Source of the DNA: CAWKGV01 sp963849305
GTDB taxonomy: Bacteria; Pseudomonadota; Alphaproteobacteria; Acetobacterales; Acetobacteraceae
NCBI GenBank assembly: GCA_963849305.1
Contig: CAWKGV010000022.1
Span: forward strand, 1-64,000
DNA length: 64,000 bases
Direction of reading: 5' to 3'
Shown: piece by piece, positions 29,316-38,469 of the stretch
How the letters are laid out: each line of letters opens with the position of its first letter
Numbering within the stretch: the stretch's first letter is position 1
Made by a program: the position numbers and the translations under genes
The notes under the pieces: model-generated
Seen by the model: the letters and a program-made list of their open reading frames with translations, nothing else
What the model was told of the DNA's origin: nothing
Databases searched by the model: none

Positions 29316-29591
29316 TCAACCGCCGGTCACCGGCGGGAAGAATGCGACCTCATCGCCGGGATGCAATAGTGTCCCGGGGTCGGCGAACTCCTGGTTCACG
29401 GCGCAGCGCACCGTGCGCCGGCTCTCGAACGCCGCGGCGTGTCCGGGGCTTCCCGCGGCAAGGAACGCGATTAGCTCGCCCACGGTCCGCACATCACTGG
29501 GCAGCGCGATGCGCTCTTCGGCGGTGCCGGCGCGCTCGCGCAGCCAGGCGAAATAGAGGACGGTCAGGGGCGGTCGTTCGTCGTCGGCCAT
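29316..29591 (-). CDS. moaD: Molybdopterin synthase sulfur carrier subunit
   Basis: Ubiquitin-like sulfur carrier whose C-terminal Gly-Gly is thiocarboxylated. The 91-residue product has LTVLYFAWLRERAGTAEERI near the start, the conserved NQEFADPGTLLHPGDEVAFF and ends exactly PPVTGG, the required double glycine. Intact. It sits between a proline-rich lipoprotein gene (6-bp gap upstream) and moaE. Confidence 0.95.
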   Translation of the reverse strand: MADDERPPLTVLYFAWLRERAGTAEERIALPSDVRTVGELIAFLAAGSPGHAAAFESRRTVRCAVNQEFADPGTLLHPGDEVAFFPPVTGG

Positions 29592-29597
29592 GCAACC

Positions 29598-30191
29598 CTA
29601 TTTAGGTGCGGGCACCGTCTGCACAGTGCCGTTCGACAAGATGATGGTGTTGGTCCCGTTGCCATTGGGGACGACAATCCCGGTCATGCCGTTCGGCATG
29701 GTGACGCTCTTGAACGTGCCTGTCCCGCCGCTAGTGACCGCGGGGCCTTGGGGGGTCTGGAGCACGGGCCCGGCGGGCGGCGGGGTTTGCGCGCCGGAGG
29801 GCACCGCGACCTGCGGGACGGGCGGGATGGCTGGTACGATGGGCTGTACAACGGGCGGCGGGGCCAGGCTGCTCTGCGGTGCGGGGATTGCCGGAGCCTG
29901 GGGCTGAGGGCCTGGAAGTTGCGGTGTCGCCGCGAGCTTCCCCTGGCTTTCCTGCTTCACCAAATCGGCAAGTGTCGGCTGTGGCGGCAGCGGCCCCGGC
30001 CAGACATTGCCCGGCTCGGTCGTTAGCGGGGCGGGCGCGCTCGTTAACCCCTGAGCGCGGCGCATGTTCTCGCTATCGCCGGCCGGCAGGTAGGGATCGG
30101 AGCCGGTGACGAAGGGCGGCCGGTCCCAGGCGTGAAACCCGCAGCCCGCCAGGGACAGGCAGGAGAGGCCAACCAATGCGACGCGTGGCAT
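29598..30191 (-). CDS. Proline-rich lipoprotein of unknown function
   Basis: From MPRVALVGLSCLSLAGCGF: a short signal with lipobox LAGC, so lipidated Cys near residue 16. The mature protein has a conserved-looking start (HAWDRPPFVTGSDPYLPAG), a long Pro/Gln/Ala-rich linker, and a C-terminal Thr/Gly/Asn-rich segment (VTMPNGMTGIVVPNGNGT) that may form beta structure. No family recognised. Only 6 bp separate it from moaD, so it is transcribed with the molybdenum-cofactor genes, an unexpected partner for an envelope lipoprotein. Confidence 0.75.
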   Translation of the reverse strand: MPRVALVGLSCLSLAGCGFHAWDRPPFVTGSDPYLPAGDSENMRRAQGLTSAPAPLTTEPGNVWPGPLPPQPTLADLVKQESQGKLAATPQLPGPQPQAPAIPAPQSSLAPPPVVQPIVPAIPPVPQVAVPSGAQTPPPAGPVLQTPQGPAVTSGGTGTFKSVTMPNGMTGIVVPNGNGTNTIILSNGTVQTVPAPK

Positions 30192-30294
30192 GAATGAAGG
30201 CTCCAAGATAACCATAGTCTAGGCTCGACCGGCAGTTGGCGCGCACTCTGCACACAGCGCGCGAAGGTCTCAAGGATTGATGAGCGCCCCCACG

Positions 30295-30795
30295 TCAGCC
30301 GGCGGCAGCGGGCGCCAGGCCGAGCATCCAGGCGGCAACCGCGGATGGGTCGTTGAGCGGCAATCGCGGGAGCTGGCAAGCCAGGTCGGGCGCATCTGTC
30401 GCCACCGCTGCTATGGCGGGATCGCCGGGCCAGATCGGCGGCTTGCGGAACAAGGGGCGATACACTTCGATTTTCGGATAGGGGTGCAACTTGAAGCCTT
30501 CCACCAATACCAGATCCACCGATTCGAGCCGGGCGAGCAGATCGGGCAGGGAGGGCTCGGGCCCGTTCACCTCGTGCAGTAGCGCCCAGCGCGTCGCTGA
30601 AGCGACGAGCACCTCATGTGCCCCCGCCTCGCGATGACGAAACGTGTCCTTGCCCGCGCGGTCCATGTCGAAGCCGTGATGAGCGTGCTTGACTGTCGAG
30701 ACCCGAAGCCCGTGGGCGCGCAAGACCGGCAAAAGCGCGGTGAGCAGGGTCGTCTTGCCACTGCCGGACCAGCCGATGATGCCGATCACCCTCAT
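30295..30795 (-). CDS. mobB: Molybdopterin-guanine dinucleotide biosynthesis protein B
   Basis: P-loop GTPase that assists MobA in attaching GMP to molybdopterin. Start at MRVIGIIGWSGSGKTTLLTA; the Walker A motif is GWSGSGKTT. Further family parts are VSTVKHAHHGFDMDRAGKD, FRHREAGAHEVLVAS and VDLVLVEGFKLHPYPKIEVY. 166 residues, intact. Longer upstream reading is non-homologous. Its association with moaD/moaE supports a bis-MGD type cofactor; mobA is not in this window. Confidence 0.93.
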   Translation of the reverse strand: MRVIGIIGWSGSGKTTLLTALLPVLRAHGLRVSTVKHAHHGFDMDRAGKDTFRHREAGAHEVLVASATRWALLHEVNGPEPSLPDLLARLESVDLVLVEGFKLHPYPKIEVYRPLFRKPPIWPGDPAIAAVATDAPDLACQLPRLPLNDPSAVAAWMLGLAPAAAG

Positions 30796-30817
30796 TTCCT
30801 GCTCACGATTGGCGCGC

Positions 30818-31429
30818 TCACCCTGGCGGCGGAATCGCCTCACCCTGCGCGGGCGGGGCGGTCCTGGTGGCATGGCGCAGCCCGGCGGTCAGGTAGTCCC
30901 ATCCAGTGACCAGGGTGAGCCCCGCCGCTACCCACAGCATCGCCGCCCCGATCGCCGAGACGGGCAGGAAGCCCAGGCCCAGCCAGTGGGCCGCGCTGTC
31001 GCCGGCGAGCAATGTGCCCAGGGCGCCCATCTGGAACCCAGTCTTCCACTTGGCCAAGCGGGTCACCGGAAGACCGGCACGGATCCCGGCGAGATATTCC
31101 CGGAGCCCGCTCACCAGGATTTCGCGCAACATGATCAGCACCGCCGGATAAAGAGTCCCGCCCGGCAGTCGCCCTTCCCCGGCCAGCATCATCAGCGCGG
31201 CACCGACCAGCAGCTTGTCCGCGATAGGGTCCAGCATCCGGCCGAAGCTGGAGTGCTGGCGGCGGGCACGTGCGATCCTGCCATCCAGGTAATCAGTGAC
31301 GGCGGCGGCGCTGAACACGATGCAAGCCGCGAGATCGGCCAGCGGCTGGTGCAGCGCGACCAACGCTACCAAGGCCGGTATCGCCACGATCCGGGAGAGG
31401 GTAAGCAGGTTGGGCAGGTCGGTCAGCAT
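30818..31429 (-). CDS. pgsA: CDP-diacylglycerol-glycerol-3-phosphate 3-phosphatidyltransferase
   Basis: Membrane enzyme making phosphatidylglycerol phosphate. Starts MLTDLPNLLTLSRIVAIPAL. The CDP-alcohol phosphotransferase signature D-x2-D-G-x2-A-R-x8-G-x3-D-x3-D is complete in DYLDGRIARARRQHSSFGRM followed by LDPIADK. Four or five membrane helices follow, with LREILVSGLREYLAG. 203 residues, intact. The gap to uvrC is 46 bases; uvrC-pgsA-mobB-(lipoprotein)-moaD-moaE run in one direction. Confidence 0.93.
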   Translation of the reverse strand: MLTDLPNLLTLSRIVAIPALVALVALHQPLADLAACIVFSAAAVTDYLDGRIARARRQHSSFGRMLDPIADKLLVGAALMMLAGEGRLPGGTLYPAVLIMLREILVSGLREYLAGIRAGLPVTRLAKWKTGFQMGALGTLLAGDSAAHWLGLGFLPVSAIGAAMLWVAAGLTLVTGWDYLTAGLRHATRTAPPAQGEAIPPPG

Positions 31430-31475
31430 GATCCCGCAACAATAAGGGGTGCCAGTCGCAAAGGAAACGCCCCGG

Positions 31476-33404
31476 CTAGGAAATGCCATCCATTCGCACG
31501 CCGGGGTGAAAATACGCGTACACCCTGCGTGCGGTCTCGTGGCTTATTCCCGGCGCCGCTTCGAGATCGGCAAGCCCTGCCATCTTTACGCCGCGGGCCG
31601 AGCCGAAATGGTTCAACAGCGCGCGCTTGCGCGCAGCCCCAATGCCCGGGATCTCATCGAGTTCGCTGCGCGTCAGCGCCTTGGAGCGCCCAGCGCGATG
31701 CGTGGTGATGGCGAAGCGGTGCGCTTCGTCGCGCAGCCGCTGGAGGAAGTAAAGCACTGGGTCACGCGGCGGCAGCTGGAATGGCTCGACCCCCTCCATA
31801 TAGAACCACTCGCGGCCGGCGTCGCGATCCGGGCCCTTGGCGATGCCGACGATCGGAACCTCCATGACCCCCAAGTCTTGCAGCACCGCGCGAACGGCCG
31901 ATAGCTGGCCGGCCCCGCCGTCGATCAGGACCAGGTCGGGCCAAGCGGTCTGCGGCGCCCCGTCAGCCTGCTCGCGCAGTGCGCGCCCGAACCGACGCTC
32001 CAGCACCTCGCGCATCATCGCGAAGTCGTCGCCTGGCGCGATCAGGCCGCGGATCGCGAACTTGCGGTAGGCCGACTTCATGAACCCCTCGCGGCCGGCG
32101 ACGATCATGACCCCATAGGGGCTCGTACCCATGATGTGGCTGTTGTCGTAAACCTCGATCCTCTCTGGGGGCGAGGGCAGGCGGAAGAGCTGGGCCACGC
32201 CTTCCAGAAGCTTCACTTGCCCGGCGGACTCCGCGAGTTTGCGCTCCAGGGCTTCGCGAGCGTTGACCTCGGCGTGCTGGACGACGGCCCGCTTCTCGCC
32301 GCGCTGGGGGATCAGGATTTCGACCTTGCGCCCGGCCTTGAGGCTGAGCGCCTCGGCGACGAGCCCCTGCTCGGGCAGGGGATGGCTGGCGAGCATCAGC
32401 GGCGGCGGCGGCTTGTCGTCGTAGAACTGGGCGATGAACGCGGCGAGCACCTCGCCGGCTTCCTCATTGCGGGCATGAACCGGGAAAAACGGCCGGTTGC
32501 CGTTATTGCGCCCGCCTCGCACGAAAAACACCTGCACGCAGGTTTGTCCGGCGATCTGCCAGGCGGCGATCACGTCGGCGTCCCGCAGGCTTGCTGGATT
32601 GACGACATCGCTGCCCTGGACGTGCGTGAGCCCCCGGATGCGATCGCGCACCGCGGCAGCGCGCTCAAACTCCAGCGCGGCGGCGGCGTGCTCCATCTCG
32701 GCGGCCAACTCCTGCTGAACGGTTGCCGACTTGCCGACGAGAAACGCTTTCGCCTGCGCAACCAGGCGTGCATAGTCTTCCTGGCTAATGCGCGCGACGC
32801 AGGGGGCCGAGCAGCGGCGGATCTGATGCAGCAGGCAGGGCCGGCTGCGGTTAGCGAAAACCGTGTCCTGGCAGGAGCGCAACAGGAACACGCGCTGCAT
32901 CGCGGTGACGGTCTGATTCACCGCCCAGGCGGAGGCGAACGGGCCCCAGTAGCTGCCCTTGCGCACCTGCGCGCCGCGGTGCTTGGCGATCTGCGGGAAC
33001 GGGTGGTCCTCGGTGATCATCAGCCATGGGTACGACTTATCGTCCCGCAGCACGATGTTGAACCGCGGCTTGAGGCGCTTGATAAGGTTTGCCTCGAGCA
33101 GCAGCGCCTCGGCTTCGGTGTGCGTGGTGACGATCTCCATCGCCAATGTCTCGCTCACCATCCGCCGTAGCCGCTCGGGCAGTCGGCCAAGCTGCGTATA
33201 CGCGGCCACGCGCTTCTTCAGGCTGCGTGCCTTACCGACGTAGAGCGCGTCCCCCTTGGCGTCGAGCATCCGATAGACACCGGGCCCCGCCGGCATCGTC
33301 GTCAGCGCGGCCTCGATCGCCATGACGCCGGGAAGAGCAGCAGCAGGAGAGTGCTCCGGCTCGCTCGCGTCGCTCGGTGCTTCAATATCCTCCGGGGTCG
33401 TCAT
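31476..33404 (-). CDS. uvrC: Excinuclease ABC subunit C
   Basis: Dual-incision nuclease of nucleotide-excision repair. Start chosen at MTTPEDIEAPSD because homology begins soon after (ALPGVMAIEAALTTMPAGPG). Domains in order: GIY-YIG nuclease (VYRMLDAKGDALYVGKARSL, residues about 45-125), UVR motif (LEFERAAAVRDRI), the UvrC homology/RNase H domain (EVYDNSHIMGTSPYGVMIV, LVLIDGGAGQLSAVRAVL, FAITTHRAGRSKAL) and a C-terminal HhH region (IPGIGAARKRALLNHFGS). 642 residues, intact. Confidence 0.96.
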   Translation of the reverse strand: MTTPEDIEAPSDASEPEHSPAAALPGVMAIEAALTTMPAGPGVYRMLDAKGDALYVGKARSLKKRVAAYTQLGRLPERLRRMVSETLAMEIVTTHTEAEALLLEANLIKRLKPRFNIVLRDDKSYPWLMITEDHPFPQIAKHRGAQVRKGSYWGPFASAWAVNQTVTAMQRVFLLRSCQDTVFANRSRPCLLHQIRRCSAPCVARISQEDYARLVAQAKAFLVGKSATVQQELAAEMEHAAAALEFERAAAVRDRIRGLTHVQGSDVVNPASLRDADVIAAWQIAGQTCVQVFFVRGGRNNGNRPFFPVHARNEEAGEVLAAFIAQFYDDKPPPPLMLASHPLPEQGLVAEALSLKAGRKVEILIPQRGEKRAVVQHAEVNAREALERKLAESAGQVKLLEGVAQLFRLPSPPERIEVYDNSHIMGTSPYGVMIVAGREGFMKSAYRKFAIRGLIAPGDDFAMMREVLERRFGRALREQADGAPQTAWPDLVLIDGGAGQLSAVRAVLQDLGVMEVPIVGIAKGPDRDAGREWFYMEGVEPFQLPPRDPVLYFLQRLRDEAHRFAITTHRAGRSKALTRSELDEIPGIGAARKRALLNHFGSARGVKMAGLADLEAAPGISHETARRVYAYFHPGVRMDGIS

Positions 33405-33730
33405 CGGGGCCTTTCTTGCGCGCCGGACGCCTTCGCAGAATGGGGATCGCCGCTCGTCAGCCCAATCGCAAACTTTCCACCGTTCCTGTGGGCAGACATG
33501 TGGATAAGGATACTCACGAACCCGTGAGAGTGGCGGATTTCCTGGATTGGCAATGGATTGCGTGCTTTTTAGGCATCCCGTCAACTCTTTGATTTCTCGT
33601 AGCTTCGGTGAATGTAGCTGTCACAGTTCGATAACAGTCGGCCATCCCGCTCGACCGTCCGTCCCCGCGGCTTTCGGCGTGGACAAAATCGGCTCCGCGA
33701 CCCGCCACTCGCAACGGCCGCGATGGGCAT
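33405..33730. other. Non-coding region between uvrC and the pteridine-reductase-like SDR
   Basis: About 326 bases with no supportable gene. It presumably contains the uvrC promoter; a TTGACG reading leftward at 33584-33579 is a possible -35 but its -10 partner is poor. CTCACG-AACC-CGTGAG (33513-33528) is a small hairpin, and a single TGTGGATAA (33499-33507) equals a DnaA box, which alone is not evidence for an origin. Confidence 0.4.
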
Positions 33731-34513
33731 TCACTCTTCCGGCGAGAGCGCGTTGCGGCCGGAAGTCCATTGTAGATGTTGCCCGCCATCGAGCGCCAGC
33801 ATCTGCCCGGTCATGGACGGCAGGCTCAGGATCGCGACCACGGCGCGACCGACCTCCTCGGGCGAGGTGCCGTGGCCCAGCGGCACCGAGACTTTCTGTC
33901 GTGCGAACTGCTCATCCGTTTGGCGGGAACTGGGGAGTGCCGGGCCGGGACCGATGCCGTTGACCCGGATGCGTGGGGCGAGTGCCAGCGCCATCGACTG
34001 GGTCAGCGCCCAGAGGCCGGCTTTGGCAACCGTATAGGAGACGAAGTGCGGCGTGATCGACCAAACGCGCTGATCCAGCATGTTGATCACGACGCCCTCG
34101 GCCGAACCGGGCAGGTCGCGGGCGAAGTGCTGCATCAGCACGAACGGCGCGCGCAAATTGGGTTCGAGATGCGCGTCCCAGGAGGCGCGGCTGGCACTGT
34201 ACCACTCATCGCGCTGAAAGGTACTGGCGTTGTTCACCAGCACGCCGATCGGGCCGAGCGCCGCTCGGGCGTCGGGGATCAGGCATTCAATCTCGGCCTC
34301 AACCCGGAGATCGGCGCGCAGGACGACAGGGCGCTGACCCAGCCTCCGGATCCCCGCGGCGGTCTCCTCTGCGGCCGCCATACTCCCCAGACAGTGCAGC
34401 GCGACATCGAAGCCCGCCTCGGCCAAGGCAAACGCGATTGCGCGGCCGATCCGCTGCGCCCCGCCAGTGACCAGCGCGACGCGCGGGATGGTGTTCGGGA
34501 TCGCGGGGGTCAT
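33731..34513 (-). CDS. SDR oxidoreductase, FolM/PTR1-like pteridine reductase type
   Basis: Short-chain dehydrogenase, 260 residues from MTPAIPNTIPRVALVTGGAQ. Cofactor motif TGGAQRIGRAIA; active-site YTVAK. The segment VINMLDQRVWSITPHFVSYT, with Asp where most SDRs have the catalytic Ser, is characteristic of the pteridine reductase/FolM group, as is TGQMLALDGGQHLQW at the end. The likely reaction is NADPH-dependent reduction of a pterin or dihydrofolate. No other folate genes adjoin it. A 245-bp non-coding gap separates it from uvrB. Confidence 0.82.
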   Translation of the reverse strand: MTPAIPNTIPRVALVTGGAQRIGRAIAFALAEAGFDVALHCLGSMAAAEETAAGIRRLGQRPVVLRADLRVEAEIECLIPDARAALGPIGVLVNNASTFQRDEWYSASRASWDAHLEPNLRAPFVLMQHFARDLPGSAEGVVINMLDQRVWSITPHFVSYTVAKAGLWALTQSMALALAPRIRVNGIGPGPALPSSRQTDEQFARQKVSVPLGHGTSPEEVGRAVVAILSLPSMTGQMLALDGGQHLQWTSGRNALSPEE

Positions 34514-34758
34514 CGAGCGGGAGTAGCGCCGGCCGGAGCAACGGTAAAGGCGGCGGAAATGGAAGGCCGGCGCCGAAGCGCGAACCCTGAGGGGAGGGGC
34601 AGGAGCATCGTCATCCAGTCCAGTCCACTTTCTGCTGGCACGAAGCATCGCCAGGTTCGCGGCGTCCGCGCAGGCGGAGGGGTGCGATCAGTCCGTCGAA
34701 CTCCAGGAAATACGCCGCCGCCGCGATCGCCTGTGTCGCGGCACACAATGGTCGGAGC

Positions 34759-36969
34759 TTATGGCCCCCGGCGCCGGCGTGGCCCGCCACGGCGCTTGGA
34801 GGGATCGTAGCCCCCGCCCCCGGGCCCCATTGGCTCCGGCGTGCGGTCGCGGCCTGACGCGCCGAGTCGGGGTCTCAAGGTGGCGGAAGCGGTCGGCGGC
34901 GGCTCCAGGCCCAGGTCCAACGCCTCCAGCCGCCGGATCTCGTCGCGCAGCCGTGCTGCTTGCTCAAACTCCAGATCGGCCGCCGCCGCGCGCATCCGCT
35001 TCTCCAGCTCCGCGATGCTCGCCTTGAGATCCTTGCCGACGAACTCCGTCGGCCCCGCATCCGCAACCGGGGAGACGGTCACGTAATCCTGCTCGTACAC
35101 AAACTCGAGAACCTTGGTGATCTGCTTTCGGATCGACTGCGGCGTGATGCCGTGCGCCTCGTTCCAAGCCGTCTGCTTGGCGCGACGGCGCTCGGTCTCC
35201 TCGACGGCGCGGCGGATGCTGTCGGTCATCGTGTCGGCATACAGGATCACCCGGCCATCGATGTTGCGCGCAGCCCGTCCGATGGTCTGCACCAGCGACG
35301 TCGTGGAGCGGAGAAAGCCTTCCTTGTCCGCGTCCAGGATCGCCACTAACATGCATTCGGGAATATCGAGCCCCTCGCGCAACAGATTGATCCCCACCAG
35401 CACATCGACCACCCCGAGGCGGAGGTCGCGGATGATCTCGATCCTCTCCAGCGTGTCGATGTCGGAATGCAGGTAGCGCACCTTCACTCCGTGCTCCGTG
35501 AGGTATTCCGTCAGATCCTCGGCCATGCGCTTAGTCAGCGTGGTGACGAGCACGCGTCCCCCACGTGTGGCGATGGCGCGGCATTCCGCCAACAGATCGT
35601 CCACCTGCCGCTCCACCGGGCGGATGTCCACGACCGGATCAACGAGCCCGGTCGGGCGGATCACCTGCTCGGCGAACACGCCGGCGGTGCGCTCCATTTC
35701 CCACGGGCCGGGCGTGGCCGAGACGAAGAGGGTCTGCGGCCGATACGTCTCCCATTCCTCGAACTTGAGCGGGCGGTTGTCCACGCAGGAAGGCAGACGG
35801 AAGCCGAACTCGGCCAAGATGGATTTTCGGTTGAAGTCGCCGCGATACATGCCGCCGAGCTGCGGCACGGTGACATGGCTCTCGTCCACGATCAACAGCG
35901 CGTCCTCGGGCAAGTATTCGAACAGCGTGGGCGGCGGCTCGCCGGGATTACGGCCGGTGAGGTAGCGCGAGTAATTCTCGATGCCTTTGCAGGAGCCGGT
36001 AGTCTCCATCATCTCGATGTCGAAAGTGGTGCGCTGGCTCAGCCGCTCGACCTCCAGCAACTTGCCCTCGGCAGTCAGGTCCGCGAGCCGCTGCTTCAGC
36101 TCCACCTTGATGTCACGGATCGCCTGGGTGAGCGTCGGGCGCGGCGTGATGTAGTGGCTGTTTGCATAGACCGTGATTGACGGCAGTTCGGCCGTCCTTT
36201 CGCCGGTCAGCGGGTCGAACTCGTGGATCGCCTCGATCTCGTCGCCGAACAGGCTGACCCGCCAAGCGCGGTCCTCGTAATGGCTCGGGAAGATGTCGAC
36301 GATGTCGCCGCGCAGCCGAAAACTGCCCCGCTGGAATGCCTGGTCGTTGCGGCGGTACTGCAGCTCGACCAGCGCCTTGGCGAGCCGGTCGCGGTCGATC
36401 CGTCCGCCCCGCTCCAGCTTGACCACCATGCGCGCGTAGCTCTCGACCGAGCCGATGCCGTAAATGCAGGAGACCGAGGCTACGATAATGGCGTCGTTCC
36501 GTTCGAGCAGAGATTGCGTCGCCGCGTGGCGCATTCGATCGATCTGCTCGTTGATCTGTGCGTCTTTCTCGATATAGGTGTCGGAGCGCGGCACATACGC
36601 CTCCGGCTGATAGTAGTCGTAATAGGAAACAAAATACTCCACCGCGTTGTCCGGAAAGAAGCCCTTCATTTCACCGTAGAGCTGCGCCGCCAGGGTCTTG
36701 TTCGGGGCCAGGATCAGGGTCGGCTTCTGCACCGCCTCGATCACCTTGGCCATGGTGAAGGTCTTGCCCGAGCCGGTGACGCCGAGCAGCACCTGGTCCC
36801 GCTCACTGGCCTCGACCCCGCGCACCAGTTCGGCGATTGCCGTGGGCTGGTCGCCGCTGGGCGCGTACTCCGAGACCACCCGGAGCGCGCGAGTGTGCGG
36901 CTTCGCCGGCAGCTTCTGCGGGATGAACAGGACCGGGGCCGGGGGCGGGCGAATCAGGGTCTGGGACAT
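34759..36969 (-). CDS. uvrB: Excinuclease ABC subunit B
   Basis: DNA-damage-loading helicase of nucleotide-excision repair, 736 residues, intact. Start MSQTLIRPPPAPVLFIPQKL precedes FVVSEYAPSGDQPTAI-type homology. Features: Walker A GVTGSGKTFTMA, the beta-hairpin YDYYQPEAYVPRSDTYIEKD, DEXX motif LLIVDESHVTVPQ, SATPGPWE, helicase motifs V-VI (GINLLREGLDIPECMLV, QTIGRAARN) and a C-terminal UVR motif (LEFEQAARLRDEIRRL). The last 60 residues are a Gly/Arg-rich tail. uvrC is 1.4 kb away on the same strand. Confidence 0.97.
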   Translation of the reverse strand: MSQTLIRPPPAPVLFIPQKLPAKPHTRALRVVSEYAPSGDQPTAIAELVRGVEASERDQVLLGVTGSGKTFTMAKVIEAVQKPTLILAPNKTLAAQLYGEMKGFFPDNAVEYFVSYYDYYQPEAYVPRSDTYIEKDAQINEQIDRMRHAATQSLLERNDAIIVASVSCIYGIGSVESYARMVVKLERGGRIDRDRLAKALVELQYRRNDQAFQRGSFRLRGDIVDIFPSHYEDRAWRVSLFGDEIEAIHEFDPLTGERTAELPSITVYANSHYITPRPTLTQAIRDIKVELKQRLADLTAEGKLLEVERLSQRTTFDIEMMETTGSCKGIENYSRYLTGRNPGEPPPTLFEYLPEDALLIVDESHVTVPQLGGMYRGDFNRKSILAEFGFRLPSCVDNRPLKFEEWETYRPQTLFVSATPGPWEMERTAGVFAEQVIRPTGLVDPVVDIRPVERQVDDLLAECRAIATRGGRVLVTTLTKRMAEDLTEYLTEHGVKVRYLHSDIDTLERIEIIRDLRLGVVDVLVGINLLREGLDIPECMLVAILDADKEGFLRSTTSLVQTIGRAARNIDGRVILYADTMTDSIRRAVEETERRRAKQTAWNEAHGITPQSIRKQITKVLEFVYEQDYVTVSPVADAGPTEFVGKDLKASIAELEKRMRAAAADLEFEQAARLRDEIRRLEALDLGLEPPPTASATLRPRLGASGRDRTPEPMGPGGGGYDPSKRRGGPRRRRGP

Positions 36970-36983
36970 GGCAGGCCAGAGAT

Positions 36984-37000
36984 GGCGGCTGGGAGCCGCC
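36984..37000 (-). promoter_or_regulatory. Hairpin in the uvrB leader
   Basis: GGCGGCT-GGG-AGCCGCC, a perfect 7-bp stem with a 3-base loop, ends 14 bases before the uvrB start codon on the transcribed strand. It would fold stably in the mRNA over or next to the ribosome site. The 145-bp divergent gap to the polyol operon also contains TTGACT (37040-37045) as a possible rightward -35. Confidence 0.35.
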
Positions 37001-37114
37001 ACGTCGAGAGTATCGGCAGGCTCAAAGGCGGAACGACGCTTGACTTTGTCGGTCGGGTGTCGATCATCGCTCGCAAGCCGGGAATGAGCCCGGCACCACA
37101 ACAGGGGAACGGGA

Positions 37115-38422
37115 ATGCGTTCGGGCTCATGGATTGCCGGCGTCGCGGCGAGCTTGCTGCTGGGCGTCACCACGGCGTCGGCGGCCACCATCACCGTGGC
37201 CACGGTGAACAACTCCCAGATGATCGTCATGCAGAAGCTCTCCTCCCAATGGGAGAAGCAAAGCGGCAATCACATCAACTGGGTGGTCCTGGAAGAAAAC
37301 GTGTTGCGCCAGCGCGTGACCACGGACATCGCCACCAACAGCGGCCAGTTCGACGCGGTGACGATCGGTTCCTACGAGGCGCCGCTCTGGGGCAAGCAGA
37401 ACTGGCTGACGACTTTGGATGATTTCCCCAAGAGCTACGATTACAACGACATTTTCAAAACCGTGCGCGACAGCCTCTCGACCAACGGCCATCTCTACGC
37501 GGTGCCGTTCTACGCCGAGAGTTCGTTCACCTATTACCGGAAGGACCTGTTCGACAAGGCCGGCCTCAAGATGCCGGATCAGCCGAAATACGAGCAAATC
37601 GCCGAATTCGCCAAGAAGCTGACCGACAAGTCGCACGAGCAGTATGGCATCTGCCTACGCGGCAAACCGGGCTGGGGCGAGAACATGGCGTTTATCGATA
37701 CGCTAGTGAACACGTTCGGCGGCCGCTGGTTCAACGACAAGTGGCAGGCGCAACTCGATACGCCGGCCTGGCACAAGGCCATCACCTTTTATGTGGACTT
37801 GTTGCGCGGCGCCGGCCCGCCGGGCGCCAGCTCGAACGGGTTCAACGAAAACCAGGCGTTGTTCTCGACCGGCCACTGCGCCATGTGGATCGATGCCACG
37901 TCCGGCGCCGGCTACATCTACGATCCGAAAGTCAGCCAGGTTGCCGACAAGACCGCCTTCGCCGCGGCGCCGATCGAGGTGACGCCGCACGGATCGCACT
38001 GGTTCTGGGCCTGGGCACTGGCGATCCCCAAGACCTCGCGGCAGCAGGCGGCGACTAAGTCGTTCCTCGAATGGGCGACATCCCAGCAGTACATCGACCT
38101 GGTCGGTAAGTCCGACGGCTGGACCGTCGTGCCACCCGGAACGCGGATGTCCACCTACGACAACCAGGAATACTTGAAGGCGGCTCCGTTCGCGAAGGCC
38201 GTGGAGACGGCGATCAAGACCGCCGACCCCAATCACCCGACCTTGGAACCGGTTCCCTATACCGGCATCCAATACGTCTCGATCCCCGAGTTCCAGTCGA
38301 TCGGCACCTCGGTGGGCCAGCTCATGGCCGCCGCGCTCACTGGCCAAATGAGCGTGGACGCGGCGTTGAAGCGGGCGCAAACCGAGGTCAACGCCGCGAT
38401 GCAGCAGGCCGGATACCAGTAG
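37115..38422 (+). CDS. Polyol (sorbitol/mannitol-type) ABC transporter binding protein
   Basis: Periplasmic solute-binding protein of carbohydrate uptake family CUT1, 435 residues, with signal peptide MRSGSWIAGVAASLLLGVTT (cleavage near ASA-AT). Mature features: WEKQSGNHINWVVLEENVLRQ, DAVTIGSYEAPLWGK, GHLYAVPFYAESSFTYYRKD, GMPDQPKYEQIAEF-like hinge and CAMWIDATSGAGYIYDP. This pattern and the linked SmoS-like dehydrogenase point to SmoE-type polyol binding. It heads a six-gene operon on the plus strand, divergent from uvrB. Confidence 0.88.
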   Translation: MRSGSWIAGVAASLLLGVTTASAATITVATVNNSQMIVMQKLSSQWEKQSGNHINWVVLEENVLRQRVTTDIATNSGQFDAVTIGSYEAPLWGKQNWLTTLDDFPKSYDYNDIFKTVRDSLSTNGHLYAVPFYAESSFTYYRKDLFDKAGLKMPDQPKYEQIAEFAKKLTDKSHEQYGICLRGKPGWGENMAFIDTLVNTFGGRWFNDKWQAQLDTPAWHKAITFYVDLLRGAGPPGASSNGFNENQALFSTGHCAMWIDATSGAGYIYDPKVSQVADKTAFAAAPIEVTPHGSHWFWAWALAIPKTSRQQAATKSFLEWATSQQYIDLVGKSDGWTVVPPGTRMSTYDNQEYLKAAPFAKAVETAIKTADPNHPTLEPVPYTGIQYVSIPEFQSIGTSVGQLMAAALTGQMSVDAALKRAQTEVNAAMQQAGYQ

Positions 38423-38469
38423 GGGAAACGAGGGCCCGGGAGCCCCGGGCTCGCCCCCAGGCGCGAAAG

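Noticed and set aside
33499..33507. Perfect DnaA box (TGTGGATAA) near uvrC
   Set aside because: A single 9-mer without a cluster, AT-rich unwinding region or dnaA/dnaN/parAB nearby; expected by chance.
37030..37046. Possible LexA box (GAAC-N7-GACT) upstream of uvrB
   Set aside because: Only 6 of 8 positions match the alphaproteobacterial GTTC-N7-GTTC consensus; too weak to call.
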